Source: Opitutia bacterium
GTDB taxonomy: Bacteria > Verrucomicrobiota > Verrucomicrobiia > Opitutales > Coraliomargaritaceae
Reading direction: 5' to 3'
DNA: 64,000 nucleotides
Assembly (NCBI GenBank): GCA_029248665.1
Contig: JAQWIW010000002.1
Location: forward strand, 1-64,000
The translations under genes were made by a program, and so were the position numbers. Positions 9,096 through 17,505 of the stretch are shown here, piece after piece. Under the pieces are notes generated by a model that worked only from the letters and a program-made list of their open reading frames with translations, was not told the origin of the DNA and ran no database searches. Positions within the stretch are counted from its first letter, which is position 1, and each line of letters opens with the position of its first letter.

Positions 9096-10202
9096 ATGGC
9101 AAAGATTCTTGTAGCGCTTTCTGGCGGAGTTGATAGCTCCGTTGCCGCCTTGCTCCTAAAAGAAGCCGGGCACTCTGTTTCTACAGCTTACATAAGAACC
9201 TGGTTAAATGAAGAAATGCCTCTTGCGGATTGTCCTGCACAGCAAGATATCGAAGACTCTCGAGCCGTTGCCCAACATTTGAATCTTGATTATGAAATCG
9301 TCAACCTTGTCAATGAATACAGAGAAAAGGTCGTAGATTATTTAGTTGAAGGGTACCGAAGAGGACAGACTCCCAACCCCGATACTATGTGTAACCGAGA
9401 AATGAAATTTGGCATATTTCAAGACTACGCGATGAAGCAAGGGTTCGATGCAATTGCCACTGGTCACTATGTCCAGAAAGTAGCTAATCCAGATGGCACC
9501 TATGATATACTCAAAGGCATTGATTCAAATAAAGACCAATCTTACTTCCTCGCATTACTCGCTCAATCACAAATTCAAAATGCCGAATTTCCCATCGGTT
9601 CATTAACGAAGCCTCAAGTGCGCGAACTCGCTGAAAAACACAAGCTACCCAACGCAGGGAAAAAAGATAGCCAAGGTATTTGTTTTCTCGGAAACATGAA
9701 CATCAATCGATTTCTTGAATACTATATCGAAGATAATCCAGGACCCATTATTAACCACAAACAGCAAACTGTCGGTCAGCACAAAGGACTCCACCGCTAT
9801 ACCATCGGACAACGAAGAGGTATAGGTGTTCCATCAAATACAGATAACCAAGCCTATGTTGTCACCCATTTAGATTTTCAAAACAACGCCTTACACGTTG
9901 CCTTTGATCAAGAAGATTCTCCTCTTTTATACGCATTTGAAGCAGAAATTGATTCATTACAATTTATCAACAAACCCTTAGAAGCAACTTGTTCCATTCT
10001 CGCCAAGCCTCGATACCGAGATAGCTCAAAGGCAATAACTTTTACCCCTCACACCTCCACAACTGCACATATTCATTTTGACGAACCTCAACGAGCACTT
10101 GCCGAAGGGCAAATCCTTGCCCTCTATCAAGGCAATCGTTTACTCGGCGGCGGACTCTATTCAAAAATCATCCCATCCATCCCATCCACCATCAATGACT
10201 AA
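9096..10202 (+). CDS. mnmA: tRNA 2-thiouridylase MnmA
   Basis: A 368-residue enzyme that inserts sulfur at position 2 of the wobble uridine in tRNA for Lys, Glu and Gln, using ATP activation and persulfide chemistry. The PP-loop SGGVDSSV is at residues 9-16. The two catalytic cysteines are C99 in [13 protein letters not shown] and C196 in [17 protein letters not shown] and [10 protein letters not shown] are family motifs and the C-terminal beta-barrel is complete. The stop at 10200-10202 lies inside the start of xth (ATGACTAA overlap), so translation of the two is probably coupled. Confidence 0.96.
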   Translation: MAKILVALSGGVDSSVAALLLKEAGHSVSTAYIRTWLNEEMPLADCPAQQDIEDSRAVAQHLNLDYEIVNLVNEYREKVVDYLVEGYRRGQTPNPDTMCNREMKFGIFQDYAMKQGFDAIATGHYVQKVANPDGTYDILKGIDSNKDQSYFLALLAQSQIQNAEFPIGSLTKPQVRELAEKHKLPNAGKKDSQGICFLGNMNINRFLEYYIEDNPGPIINHKQQTVGQHKGLHRYTIGQRRGIGVPSNTDNQAYVVTHLDFQNNALHVAFDQEDSPLLYAFEAEIDSLQFINKPLEATCSILAKPRYRDSSKAITFTPHTSTTAHIHFDEPQRALAEGQILALYQGNRLLGGGLYSKIIPSIPSTIND

Positions 10203-10983
10203 AGCTAAATCTATACTCTCTTGGAACGTAAACGGCATACGAGCTGTCATCAAAAAAGGATTTGAAGATTTCCTCGCAGAAACCAATCACGATATTGTAT
10301 GCCTCCAAGAAACAAAAATCTCAGATGACTTAGTCCAAGATATAAAATTCGAAAATTACCCACACCTCATTTGGAACTGTGCCGAAAAAAAAGGCTATTC
10401 AGGTACCGCTATTTTTTCTAAACAGCCCCCACTATCCATCAAGAAAGGCATTGGAATTGAAAAACACGATAAAGAAGGCCGTGTCATCACCGCCGAATTT
10501 GAAGATTATTACTTAGTTACGGTTTACACACCAAATGCACAAAATCATGATGAAAACCGTCGTCCTAAACGCTTAGACTATCGCACCCAAGAGTGGGATG
10601 TGGATTTCCTTAATTTTATTACCGATTTAGAAAAAACCAAACCCGTGATATTTTGTGGTGATCTAAATGTTGCCCATAAAGAAATGGATTTAGCCAATCC
10701 TAAGACCAATCGAAAAAATGCCGGCTTCACCGATGAAGAACGTCAAGGATTTCAATCTATTTTAGACGCAGGTTATATTGATATCTTTCGACAGTTTCAC
10801 CCAGATACCACCGATGCCTATACATGGTGGTCATATCGTGCCAATGCCCGTGCGAATAATGTAGGATGGAGAATTGATTACTTCTGCATTTCTCCAAAAC
10901 TGCAAGACAGCATCGCCTCTGCAGAAAATCTCACCTCCGTCCTTGGATCAGACCACTGCCCCATCACCATAAATTTTAAATAA
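10195..10983 (+). CDS. xth: Exodeoxyribonuclease III / AP endonuclease
   Basis: A 262-residue member of the Xth family, cutting DNA at abasic sites and degrading 3' ends in base-excision repair. It opens with [18 protein letters not shown], then LQETKI (metal-binding Glu), [12 protein letters not shown] (active-site Asp/Asn), GWRIDYF and a terminal GSDHCPI with the catalytic Asp-His. The frame is open further upstream, but the ATG at 10195 gives the normal family start and overlaps the end of mnmA by 8 bases. thiL follows after 2 bp, so mnmA-xth-thiL form one transcription unit. Confidence 0.95.
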   Translation: MTKAKSILSWNVNGIRAVIKKGFEDFLAETNHDIVCLQETKISDDLVQDIKFENYPHLIWNCAEKKGYSGTAIFSKQPPLSIKKGIGIEKHDKEGRVITAEFEDYYLVTVYTPNAQNHDENRRPKRLDYRTQEWDVDFLNFITDLEKTKPVIFCGDLNVAHKEMDLANPKTNRKNAGFTDEERQGFQSILDAGYIDIFRQFHPDTTDAYTWWSYRANARANNVGWRIDYFCISPKLQDSIASAENLTSVLGSDHCPITINFK

Positions 10984-10985
10984 GA

Positions 10986-11954
10986 ATGTTTCAATCTGAC
11001 GGCCAAAAACTTAAAGATTCTAATGAAATTCAACTCATTGAAAGCATTAAACAATGGCTAGGAAATACCACACCACCCAGTCCGCTTGGCATCGGAGATG
11101 ACTGTGCCGTTTTACCACCCCAACCCAAGGCACACTCTTTAGTCTCTAGCGACGCATTAGTATTTGGCCAACATTTTGATCGCTCGATAAGTGCTGAACA
11201 AGCTGGACAAAAACTTGTACTACGAAACCTCAGTGATATTGCAGCCATGGGAGGCTATCCAAAATACGCAACACTCTCCATATTAAGTGCAGGCAACCTC
11301 GACTTCAATTGGCTTAAACAATTTTATTCTGGCATCAAAACAAGCTCCGATACTTATGATTTAAAAATTGTTGGTGGTGATTTATGCCAACTTCCTAACG
11401 ACCAGTTTCAAGCAGTCATGACTATATTTGGCACTGCGACACAGCCTGTTCTTCGCAATGCCGCATCCATTAAGGATCCTATTTATATAACCGGACAACT
11501 CGGTGGCTCTATTCTTGAAAAACATTACAACTTTCAACCCCGTTTATCTCAAGGGCAATGGCTCGCTGAAAATAATCTTGCAAGTGCAATGGTCGATGTG
11601 ACTGACGGCCTCGCTAAAGAACTCAATTTTCTTCCATCTAAATCCGCATCCATCCTCATCGATCTCAAAACAATTCCCATCGCCCAATCAGCCCATATAC
11701 TCGCTGAAAAAAGTTCGGAAAGCCCACTTAAAAAAGCCCTCTGCGATGGAGAAGATTATGAATTACTCTTCACACTCAAGCATTCAATCGAACCAGCACA
11801 ATTTGAATCCGATTGGAAGCAACTCTTTCCTCACACACCGCTGACAAAAATTGGTAGCATTATCGAAAAAAATCCTTTGTCTAATATCATAGACGCTGAC
11901 ACGCAAAAGCCCATCCCTTGGCTCAAAAGCTTCGATCACTTTAATCGCAAATAA
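10986..11954 (+). CDS. thiL: Thiamine-monophosphate kinase
   Basis: A 322-residue ThiL, phosphorylating thiamine monophosphate to thiamine diphosphate with ATP. Family motifs appear in order: LGIGDDCAVL near residue 36 (metal-binding Asp pair), DIAAMGGYP near 90, VGGDLCQ near 130, VDVTDGLAKEL near 205 and CDGEDYELLF near 260. Length is typical of the family (about 320). It starts 2 bp after xth. No thiamine-biosynthesis genes or TPP riboswitch signature were seen next to it, so the context is housekeeping rather than a thi operon. Confidence 0.95.
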   Translation: MFQSDGQKLKDSNEIQLIESIKQWLGNTTPPSPLGIGDDCAVLPPQPKAHSLVSSDALVFGQHFDRSISAEQAGQKLVLRNLSDIAAMGGYPKYATLSILSAGNLDFNWLKQFYSGIKTSSDTYDLKIVGGDLCQLPNDQFQAVMTIFGTATQPVLRNAASIKDPIYITGQLGGSILEKHYNFQPRLSQGQWLAENNLASAMVDVTDGLAKELNFLPSKSASILIDLKTIPIAQSAHILAEKSSESPLKKALCDGEDYELLFTLKHSIEPAQFESDWKQLFPHTPLTKIGSIIEKNPLSNIIDADTQKPIPWLKSFDHFNRK

Positions 11955-11986
11955 AATCCACCCATCAGCACAGCATTTTTCTTACC

Positions 11987-12439
11987 ATGTCATCACTCTT
12001 AGAAGCATTAAATAAAGGCATTCTCACTTCAAGCACAGAGGAAACCATCGCTATTGGAGAACAACTAGCCAAAGCACTCGCACCTGACACAAGCCTCGCC
12101 CTCTACGGTGATCTAGGAGTCGGCAAGACCACCTTCGTCAAAGGTATTGCAAAAGGGTTGAATATTGAAAAGCCCATCACCAGCCCCACCTTTAATTTAT
12201 TCTCCATCTATAAGGGAGAAAAACAACTTGTTCACCTAGATGCCTATCGTCTCAGTCCTGAGCAATCAGTTGAAAGTCTCATGATTGATGACTTCCTAAA
12301 GTCGCCCTATCTTTGTGTGATCGAATGGCCGGATAACGTTCCAGAATTAATCGATGCAAATACCCTAAAGCTTCAACTCAGCATCCAAACAAACAGCACA
12401 GAACATTTCATCCAAGCCATTCAAAATTCCACTGCCTAA
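11987..12439 (+). CDS. tsaE: tRNA t6A biosynthesis ATPase TsaE
   Basis: A 150-residue P-loop ATPase that works with TsaB and TsaD to make N6-threonylcarbamoyladenosine at position 37 of ANN-decoding tRNAs. It shows the Walker A motif [14 protein letters not shown] near residues 41-54, SPTFNLF (switch I-like) near 66, HLDAYRL near 83 and VIEWPDNVP near 110. Length matches the family. It follows thiL by 32 bp on the same strand and precedes the type II secretion block. Confidence 0.95.
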   Translation: MSSLLEALNKGILTSSTEETIAIGEQLAKALAPDTSLALYGDLGVGKTTFVKGIAKGLNIEKPITSPTFNLFSIYKGEKQLVHLDAYRLSPEQSVESLMIDDFLKSPYLCVIEWPDNVPELIDANTLKLQLSIQTNSTEHFIQAIQNSTA

Positions 12440-12503
12440 AAGCCTAAATTCAACACCATTGAACGCTTGCAAGTTTTTCCCCTATCACTATTGTAATTCA
12501 ACA

Positions 12504-12950
12504 ATGCAAAAAAATACTTTTAAAACCCTCCAACGTAAGCAATCCAAGGGATTCACTCTAGTTGAAATCTTAATCGTTATTGCTATTATCGCAACCCTCG
12601 CAACTGTAGCCATTGGCAATTTAGGTGGTATCTTTAGCGGACAACAAGAGAAAGTTGCCTCTTTATTCATTAACCAAACGACAAAACTCGTCTTCACTTC
12701 TTACAAACTTGATGTTGGTAGTTATCCAACTACTGAACAAGGCATCAAAGCACTTGTACAAGCTCCCTCAGGGAAAGAAGGCAAATGGAATGGACCCTAC
12801 ATCGATGACCTACCAGAGGATCCATGGGGCAATCCCTACCAATACCGATTCCCTGGGACCAAAAATATCAACAAATCCAGTGGTTATGATATTTGGTCAC
12901 TTGGACAAGACGGGGTAGAAAGTGCCGATGACATTGGTAATTGGAACTAG
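12504..12950 (+). CDS. gspG: Type II secretion major pseudopilin GspG
   Basis: A 148-residue major pseudopilin of the type II secretion system. The class III leader ends KQSKG and is followed by [17 protein letters not shown]: prepilin peptidase cleavage site G|F, Glu at +5, and a hydrophobic N-terminal helix. The C-terminal half has the GspG hallmark [33 protein letters not shown] and [10 protein letters not shown], which form the calcium-binding fold. The ATG at 12504 was preferred over an upstream start at 12459, since it gives a short leader. It is the first gene of a tightly packed gspG-H-I-J-K-L-M-D block. Confidence 0.95.
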   Translation: MQKNTFKTLQRKQSKGFTLVEILIVIAIIATLATVAIGNLGGIFSGQQEKVASLFINQTTKLVFTSYKLDVGSYPTTEQGIKALVQAPSGKEGKWNGPYIDDLPEDPWGNPYQYRFPGTKNINKSSGYDIWSLGQDGVESADDIGNWN

Positions 12951-13467
12951 AAAAAAAGTCCACTTCGCTCAAAAAGCTTTCTCCCTAATTGAGATTGTTC
13001 TCGTTCTTGCCCTCATTGCAATCGTCAGTAGTGCAGTCATTTTAAACGTTGGCTCCTTTATTGGAAAAGATGCCAGTCCATCTGCTCGTGAATCTTTATC
13101 TGAAGCCATACGCTACGCTCGAATCCAGGCAGCCAAAAAACAAACTCTCACTGAGCTGTATTTTGATCAAGAGCAAGGTGCCTTAATCGTTAGCTCAAAA
13201 TTCAGCACCCTGAAAACCTTTCCTCTCACTGATCCAAATTTTCAAGCAAGTGGCACCGGGGCTATCACCTTTGCACTCATCCCCCCCGCAGAAGGACTAA
13301 GGCCCTTCCCTAGAAATAGTGATACCAGCATCACTCTAAAGCAGATTCAATTCAGCTCCGACCGAACTTCCACTCCATTTATCGTAAGTATAGACGATGG
13401 AATAAACCCAGAAGAAACCATTGTTTACGACCCCTTCTCCCACTTTCCAAGGCAGCTTGAAGAATGA
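12928..13467 (+). CDS. gspH: Type II secretion minor pseudopilin, GspH-like
   Basis: A 179-residue pseudopilin. The hydrophobic N-terminal helix reads [20 protein letters not shown], with Glu at +5 and the basic leader before it. Unusually the residue before the cleavage point is Ala (QKA|FSLIE) where prepilin peptidase prefers Gly. A GspH-type C-terminal region follows, with [14 protein letters not shown]-like wording (here [15 protein letters not shown]). The start overlaps gspG by 23 bases; the ATG at 12928 is chosen over a GTG at 12922. GspH versus another minor pseudopilin is assigned from order and the conserved segment after the helix. Confidence 0.82.
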   Translation: MTLVIGTRKKVHFAQKAFSLIEIVLVLALIAIVSSAVILNVGSFIGKDASPSARESLSEAIRYARIQAAKKQTLTELYFDQEQGALIVSSKFSTLKTFPLTDPNFQASGTGAITFALIPPAEGLRPFPRNSDTSITLKQIQFSSDRTSTPFIVSIDDGINPEETIVYDPFSHFPRQLEE

Positions 13468-13943
13468 CTCAATCACTCATAAAAAAGCCTAAGCAAATTA
13501 AAGGATTCTCACTCATTGAAGTGTTAATCGCACTCGCATTATTTGCCATTTGCTCAAATTTAATCGCCTCCGCATTTATCAATGCACTGCTCGCTAGAGA
13601 AAGAGATCCCTCTTTAACCTACCAAGATATCGCGATAAATACCGTCCGCAGGCAACTACTCCTCGAAAAGAATTTAGAAGATGCCGAAGAAGGAGGCACG
13701 CTTACCCTTTTAGAAAAAGGACAAGCCTCATGGACAACAGAAATTCATCCCACCGACATCATTGATCTATTTGAATGTCGTTTTGATATTGAACTTCTTG
13801 AATCAGACGACCCCTACCAAGACACCTATTCTGAAACACTCTATTTACTCAGACCCACTTGGTCAAAATCAGACGAACGCTCCAGCTTACTCCAAGAAAA
13901 AAAGGATGCGCTCCTTGACCAACGAACTTTTGAATCTTTTTAA
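13464..13943 (+). CDS. gspI: Type II secretion minor pseudopilin, GspI-like
   Basis: A 159-residue pseudopilin with the leader ending KQIKG, then FSLIEVLIALALFAICSNLI, a consensus class III cleavage site and hydrophobic helix. A following LTYQDIAINTVRRQLLLEKN region resembles the GspI helix that precedes the small beta domain. It overlaps gspH by 4 bases at its start and gspJ by one base at its end. In known systems GspI, J and K form the pseudopilus tip. Assignment within the minor pseudopilins rests on gene order and size. Confidence 0.8.
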   Translation: MTQSLIKKPKQIKGFSLIEVLIALALFAICSNLIASAFINALLARERDPSLTYQDIAINTVRRQLLLEKNLEDAEEGGTLTLLEKGQASWTTEIHPTDIIDLFECRFDIELLESDDPYQDTYSETLYLLRPTWSKSDERSSLLQEKKDALLDQRTFESF

Positions 13944-14746
13944 TGATTAAAAATCACCAGAAAAAATCACACGGAATGAGCTTAATAGAAGTCGTTATAG
14001 CCATCGCTATCTCTGGATTCATTCTAGCTGCTGCTGCTTCCTTCGTTGTTTCAATAACTGACATTTGGTCCAAGCGTGAACAACGCTATGCCTTTTACGA
14101 ACACGCCGATGGAGTCACACAGTTTCTAAAAACCAATTTTCTTTCTGCACAAATAATCCCAAATGAAGAAGATCTACTTCAAAATAATACGAACACTCAG
14201 TCTAGTCCCACTAGCCCATCCATCCAAAAAAACTCAAGTGGCATAAACATACAAACCAACAATAATACAGGTAACCAAGCAGGAAACATGTTTCCAGATC
14301 AAGAAAGTGACACCAATATATTTTGGCAAACTCCTGAATTTAACCGTTCAAATGACGATCCATTACTCTCATTTCAGATCAGAGAAAACAGTCCTCTCCT
14401 AACAAATCCTGACGGCATCATACCCCTAGAAAATACACTTTATCTCTATTTCGATCCCGATGAAGGGCTCAGCCTAGTGCACACCTCTTCACTAAATAAA
14501 GTCGAAGAATCTGAAGATGATTATCAACGCACGATGCTCTCACCCTATGTTAAAGAGATAAAATATATTTATTGGGATGCTGAAACCGAAACTTGGGAAT
14601 CACTCGAGGAACCTATGACCATGCCCGAAGATGATTATCGCTATCTTATACCCAACTTCATTCAACTCAACTTTGAATACAATGAAGCTCAAATTGAACG
14701 TATTATCTCCATCCCAAAACACTCAAAACATTTAATTCTCTATTAA
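13943..14746 (+). CDS. gspJ: Type II secretion minor pseudopilin, GspJ-like
   Basis: A 267-residue pseudopilin. The leader ends KSHG and the helix MSLIEVVIAIAISGFILAAA follows, a G|M cleavage site with Glu at +5. Residues of roughly 70-120 are a low-complexity Asn/Ser/Gln-rich stretch, longer than in proteobacterial GspJ and probably a disordered insert. Downstream are beta-type segments ending with YLIPNFIQLNFEYNEAQ. It starts at the end of gspI and is followed by gspK after 29 bp. Position between gspI and gspK supports GspJ. Confidence 0.8.
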   Translation: MIKNHQKKSHGMSLIEVVIAIAISGFILAAAASFVVSITDIWSKREQRYAFYEHADGVTQFLKTNFLSAQIIPNEEDLLQNNTNTQSSPTSPSIQKNSSGINIQTNNNTGNQAGNMFPDQESDTNIFWQTPEFNRSNDDPLLSFQIRENSPLLTNPDGIIPLENTLYLYFDPDEGLSLVHTSSLNKVEESEDDYQRTMLSPYVKEIKYIYWDAETETWESLEEPMTMPEDDYRYLIPNFIQLNFEYNEAQIERIISIPKHSKHLILY

Positions 14747-14775
14747 TAGAATCTAAGAATTCTCCAAAGAAAAGT

Positions 14776-15858
14776 ATGCGAAATAAACAACATAAAGCAG
14801 GTCAAAAAGGAAGTGTCCTCATCGCTGTCCTAGCTATAATTTCGCTACTTGCATTTCTCACCACTAAATTCATTGACGATTCTGTAAAAGATTTAGAATA
14901 CCAAGCACTCTTTAAACAGCCCAACGATTTTCGAGCTCTTGCCTATAACACATTGGAAATCACATTAGCAGTCATCCACGAAATAGCTACCATAGACGAT
15001 GGAAACATCTATCACTATGAGCAAGGCTGGCAATCCCCTCTCCAATATTTTCAAGTAGCCCAAAATAATGATTGGGAAATCGACATAACGATACAAGACC
15101 CCACAGGGAAAATCTCAATCAATACACTCAACGATGAAGAAATGAGTGATCTGCTAGAAGAAGGTTTAGGCTTCGATTTTTCCACAACTCAAGAATTGAA
15201 AGATGCATGGACCGATTGGATTGATGAAGACGAAAGTCGTTCACTTAATGGAGCGGAATCAGAAGATTACGAATCACTCAATCCACCTTACAAATCAGCA
15301 AACCGACCTATTCAATCACTCGAAGAATTGAAACTCATTCAAACCTGGAACCAAGAATTTTTCGATGAGTCTGGCCAACCCAACGACCTTTTCTTTCGTC
15401 TCCAATCTATGGTCACAACCCTTCACGACCAAGCAGTAAACGTCAATGCAGCAAGCCCCATTGTCCTCGATTACTTACTGCTCAATACGAGTTGGGACGC
15501 CAAAGCCTTATTCGAAGTCGAAGACAAACCCTACATTACGCAACTACCCGAAAGCCTCAATAACGGACTCCTAACCACAAGTACCGAAACCCTACTGATT
15601 AAAATTACCCTAAAGCGAGGTGACGTACCATTTACCATCAATGCACTCGTAGAAAAAAACTTTTCCAATGAGACAAGTGCAACAAACCTCCCAGGCAAAG
15701 CGACCAATGAAGAACAATCCATCATGAAGGAAGGGACGCTCGAAGAACAATTAGAACTGAACTTCCCATTTAAGATATTAAAACTCAGTGAAAATCGTGA
15801 AATCGACATAAATAGCACATCTATTTATTCGTATTCAAATCTAGACATTTTACCATAA
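14776..15858 (+). CDS. gspK: Type II secretion pseudopilus tip protein GspK
   Basis: A 360-residue large pseudopilin. The leader ends GQKG and is followed by SVLIAVLAIISLLAFLTTKF, lacking Glu at +5 as in other GspK proteins. The middle has IQDPTGKISINTLNDEE and WTDWIDEDESRSLNGAES, then VNVNAASPIVLDYLL, matching the helix-hairpin-helix-like alpha domain of GspK. GspK caps the pseudopilus tip. Length is in the family range. Its stop overlaps the open frame that runs into gspL. Confidence 0.88.
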   Translation: MRNKQHKAGQKGSVLIAVLAIISLLAFLTTKFIDDSVKDLEYQALFKQPNDFRALAYNTLEITLAVIHEIATIDDGNIYHYEQGWQSPLQYFQVAQNNDWEIDITIQDPTGKISINTLNDEEMSDLLEEGLGFDFSTTQELKDAWTDWIDEDESRSLNGAESEDYESLNPPYKSANRPIQSLEELKLIQTWNQEFFDESGQPNDLFFRLQSMVTTLHDQAVNVNAASPIVLDYLLLNTSWDAKALFEVEDKPYITQLPESLNNGLLTTSTETLLIKITLKRGDVPFTINALVEKNFSNETSATNLPGKATNEEQSIMKEGTLEEQLELNFPFKILKLSENREIDINSTSIYSYSNLDILP

Positions 15859-15917
15859 TAGCCTTCAATACAATTATCGAGAATCAAGAAATAGAACCCC
15901 ATCAGGCCAATACAGAA

Positions 15918-16937
15918 TTGGAGGAATCACCTGCCACATCTGCAGATCCTATTTGCTTGATCCCAAGCCATTATTTTTTTGTCGAATTTATACCCTTTGA
16001 AAATGACGATACGGATAAAATCGCCAAAGAAGAAGCACGTACATTTTTTGAGTTACAACTAGAATCACTTTCCCCCTTACCTCTTGATCAACTTCTATGG
16101 GGTTACTACACACCACCCCATTCAAGCCAAAGTATTCTCTACGCCTGTTTGAAATCACGATTGGCCAATGATAACTATGATTCACTCGAAAGCTACACAT
16201 GGGTTTTACCGCAATTTATTCCTCAGTTAGCACTCGAAACGATTCAGCCAAGCGATTTGCAAAACCAGACTGCGCTTAAAGCACCTGATGAAACAGAAGA
16301 TCATATACTTCATTTAGAAAAAGATCAGCACATAGTCATCACACAAGGAACACAGGAGGCAAACCTCAACGAGCAAGATAATCCAATCACCCTAGAAGTT
16401 AAAGAATTGTGGTCCGCCGATATACGCACGAAAGCATTTAAAGACCAAGAGCAAAAAAATCGCACACGCCTAGCTTTCATCAACAAAACCTTTAAATTCA
16501 GTTTATACTTCATCGCTCTCATTATTCTCTCTGAGGTACTATTATCAGGTGCCAATCTCTGGCTCACTCAATATGCTTCAAAGATAGACACCCAAGCACC
16601 CACTGTTCGACGCATTGAAGACCAGCATACCCTGATCAATAAACTCGAACAAATCTCTCAGAACGAACTCCGACCCATCGCACTTTTAGAAAAGGCCAAT
16701 GAGATTCGCTCAAAGATCAGCTCAAATATCATCTATGATAACGTAGATATCACCATTGAAAACGAAGTCACCATCAAAGGCACCGTAGGAAGCGTCAACG
16801 AGCTCAACCGCTACGTCTCACTGCTCAACCAATCGAAAAACTTTCAAGTGATCGATGATCCAAAATACATTACCCGTGGAGGGAAAACTACATTCACCTT
16901 AAAAATGTATTTTCAATCTGACCAAGCCCCACTTTAA
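15918..16937 (+). CDS. gspL: Type II secretion inner-membrane protein GspL-like
   Basis: About 339 residues from the TTG at 15918. An N-terminal cytoplasmic actin-like part has ICLIPSHYFFVEFIPF and ARTFFELQLESLSPLPLDQL, which resemble the GspL segment that contacts the GspE ATPase. One transmembrane helix (FSLYFIALIILSEVLLSGANL) lies near residue 195, followed by a short coiled coil and a periplasmic ferredoxin-like fold with ENEVTIKGTVGSVNELNRYV. The reading frame is open without an ATG, GTG or TTG from 15816, and its translated upstream part looks protein-like. Translation may therefore begin earlier, for example at ATA 15855 or 15858 overlapping the gspK stop. The exact N-terminus is uncertain. 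Confidence 0.75.
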   Translation: MEESPATSADPICLIPSHYFFVEFIPFENDDTDKIAKEEARTFFELQLESLSPLPLDQLLWGYYTPPHSSQSILYACLKSRLANDNYDSLESYTWVLPQFIPQLALETIQPSDLQNQTALKAPDETEDHILHLEKDQHIVITQGTQEANLNEQDNPITLEVKELWSADIRTKAFKDQEQKNRTRLAFINKTFKFSLYFIALIILSEVLLSGANLWLTQYASKIDTQAPTVRRIEDQHTLINKLEQISQNELRPIALLEKANEIRSKISSNIIYDNVDITIENEVTIKGTVGSVNELNRYVSLLNQSKNFQVIDDPKYITRGGKTTFTLKMYFQSDQAPL

Positions 16938-16940
16938 ACG

Positions 16941-17489
16941 ATGATTCAATCACTCATAAAAATTTACCAGCAAAGAAGTCTCCGAGAGAAATTTCTACTA
17001 CAAGGATTTATCCTCGTACTCTTTGTCATTTGGTCACAAAGCTTTCTTGGTAAAGTCACTTCATGGAATGACCAAAGACAATCCACTTCTATTGAACTAA
17101 TGACTCAACAGCAATGGCTTGATCGTGAAGCACAGTATGCCGAAGCCTTAGCCATCGCTCTCGAAAAAGTTGAGCCCGCAAAAACATTTTCTGCCGCACA
17201 ACTCTCAGGTCAAGTTGATGCACTGATACGAGAAATCAAACTCGAAGGTAAAACCGATATAGACCCAGTACAGACACGAATCAGTGAAATCTTTAACGAC
17301 CATACGATGCGACTTCGCCTAAAAGGAGTCAGCGTCCAAGAATTCATTAAACTCAATGATAGCCTAAAATCCTTCTCTCCATACATCGCCCCTAAATCGA
17401 TTCGGATCACTAAAAATCAAAGAAGACCTCAAGAAATGAATATACGTTTTGAAATAAACTCCTTTGACCTCAAACAACAAAGCATTTAG
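16941..17489 (+). CDS. gspM: Type II secretion inner-membrane protein GspM-like
   Basis: A 182-residue bitopic membrane protein. A short cytoplasmic N-terminus (RSLREKFLLQG) precedes one membrane helix (FILVLFVIWSQSFLG) near residues 20-40, then a coiled-coil stretch and a small periplasmic domain containing DHTMRLRLKGVSVQEFIKLND. This architecture, size and position directly after gspL fit GspM, which pairs with GspL in the assembly platform. Sequence conservation of GspM is low, so the call leans on topology and context. Confidence 0.72.
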   Translation: MIQSLIKIYQQRSLREKFLLQGFILVLFVIWSQSFLGKVTSWNDQRQSTSIELMTQQQWLDREAQYAEALAIALEKVEPAKTFSAAQLSGQVDALIREIKLEGKTDIDPVQTRISEIFNDHTMRLRLKGVSVQEFIKLNDSLKSFSPYIAPKSIRITKNQRRPQEMNIRFEINSFDLKQQSI

Positions 17490-17505
17490 AACATTTTAAA
17501 CAATC

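Noticed and set aside
10078-10194. Upstream extension of exodeoxyribonuclease III to 10078
   Set aside because: The extra 39 residues have no family match and overlap the mnmA 3' end; the ATG at 10195 gives the conserved N-terminus.
10950-10990. TPP riboswitch upstream of thiL
   Set aside because: thiL starts 2 bp after xth, leaving no room, and no TPP riboswitch sequence was seen.
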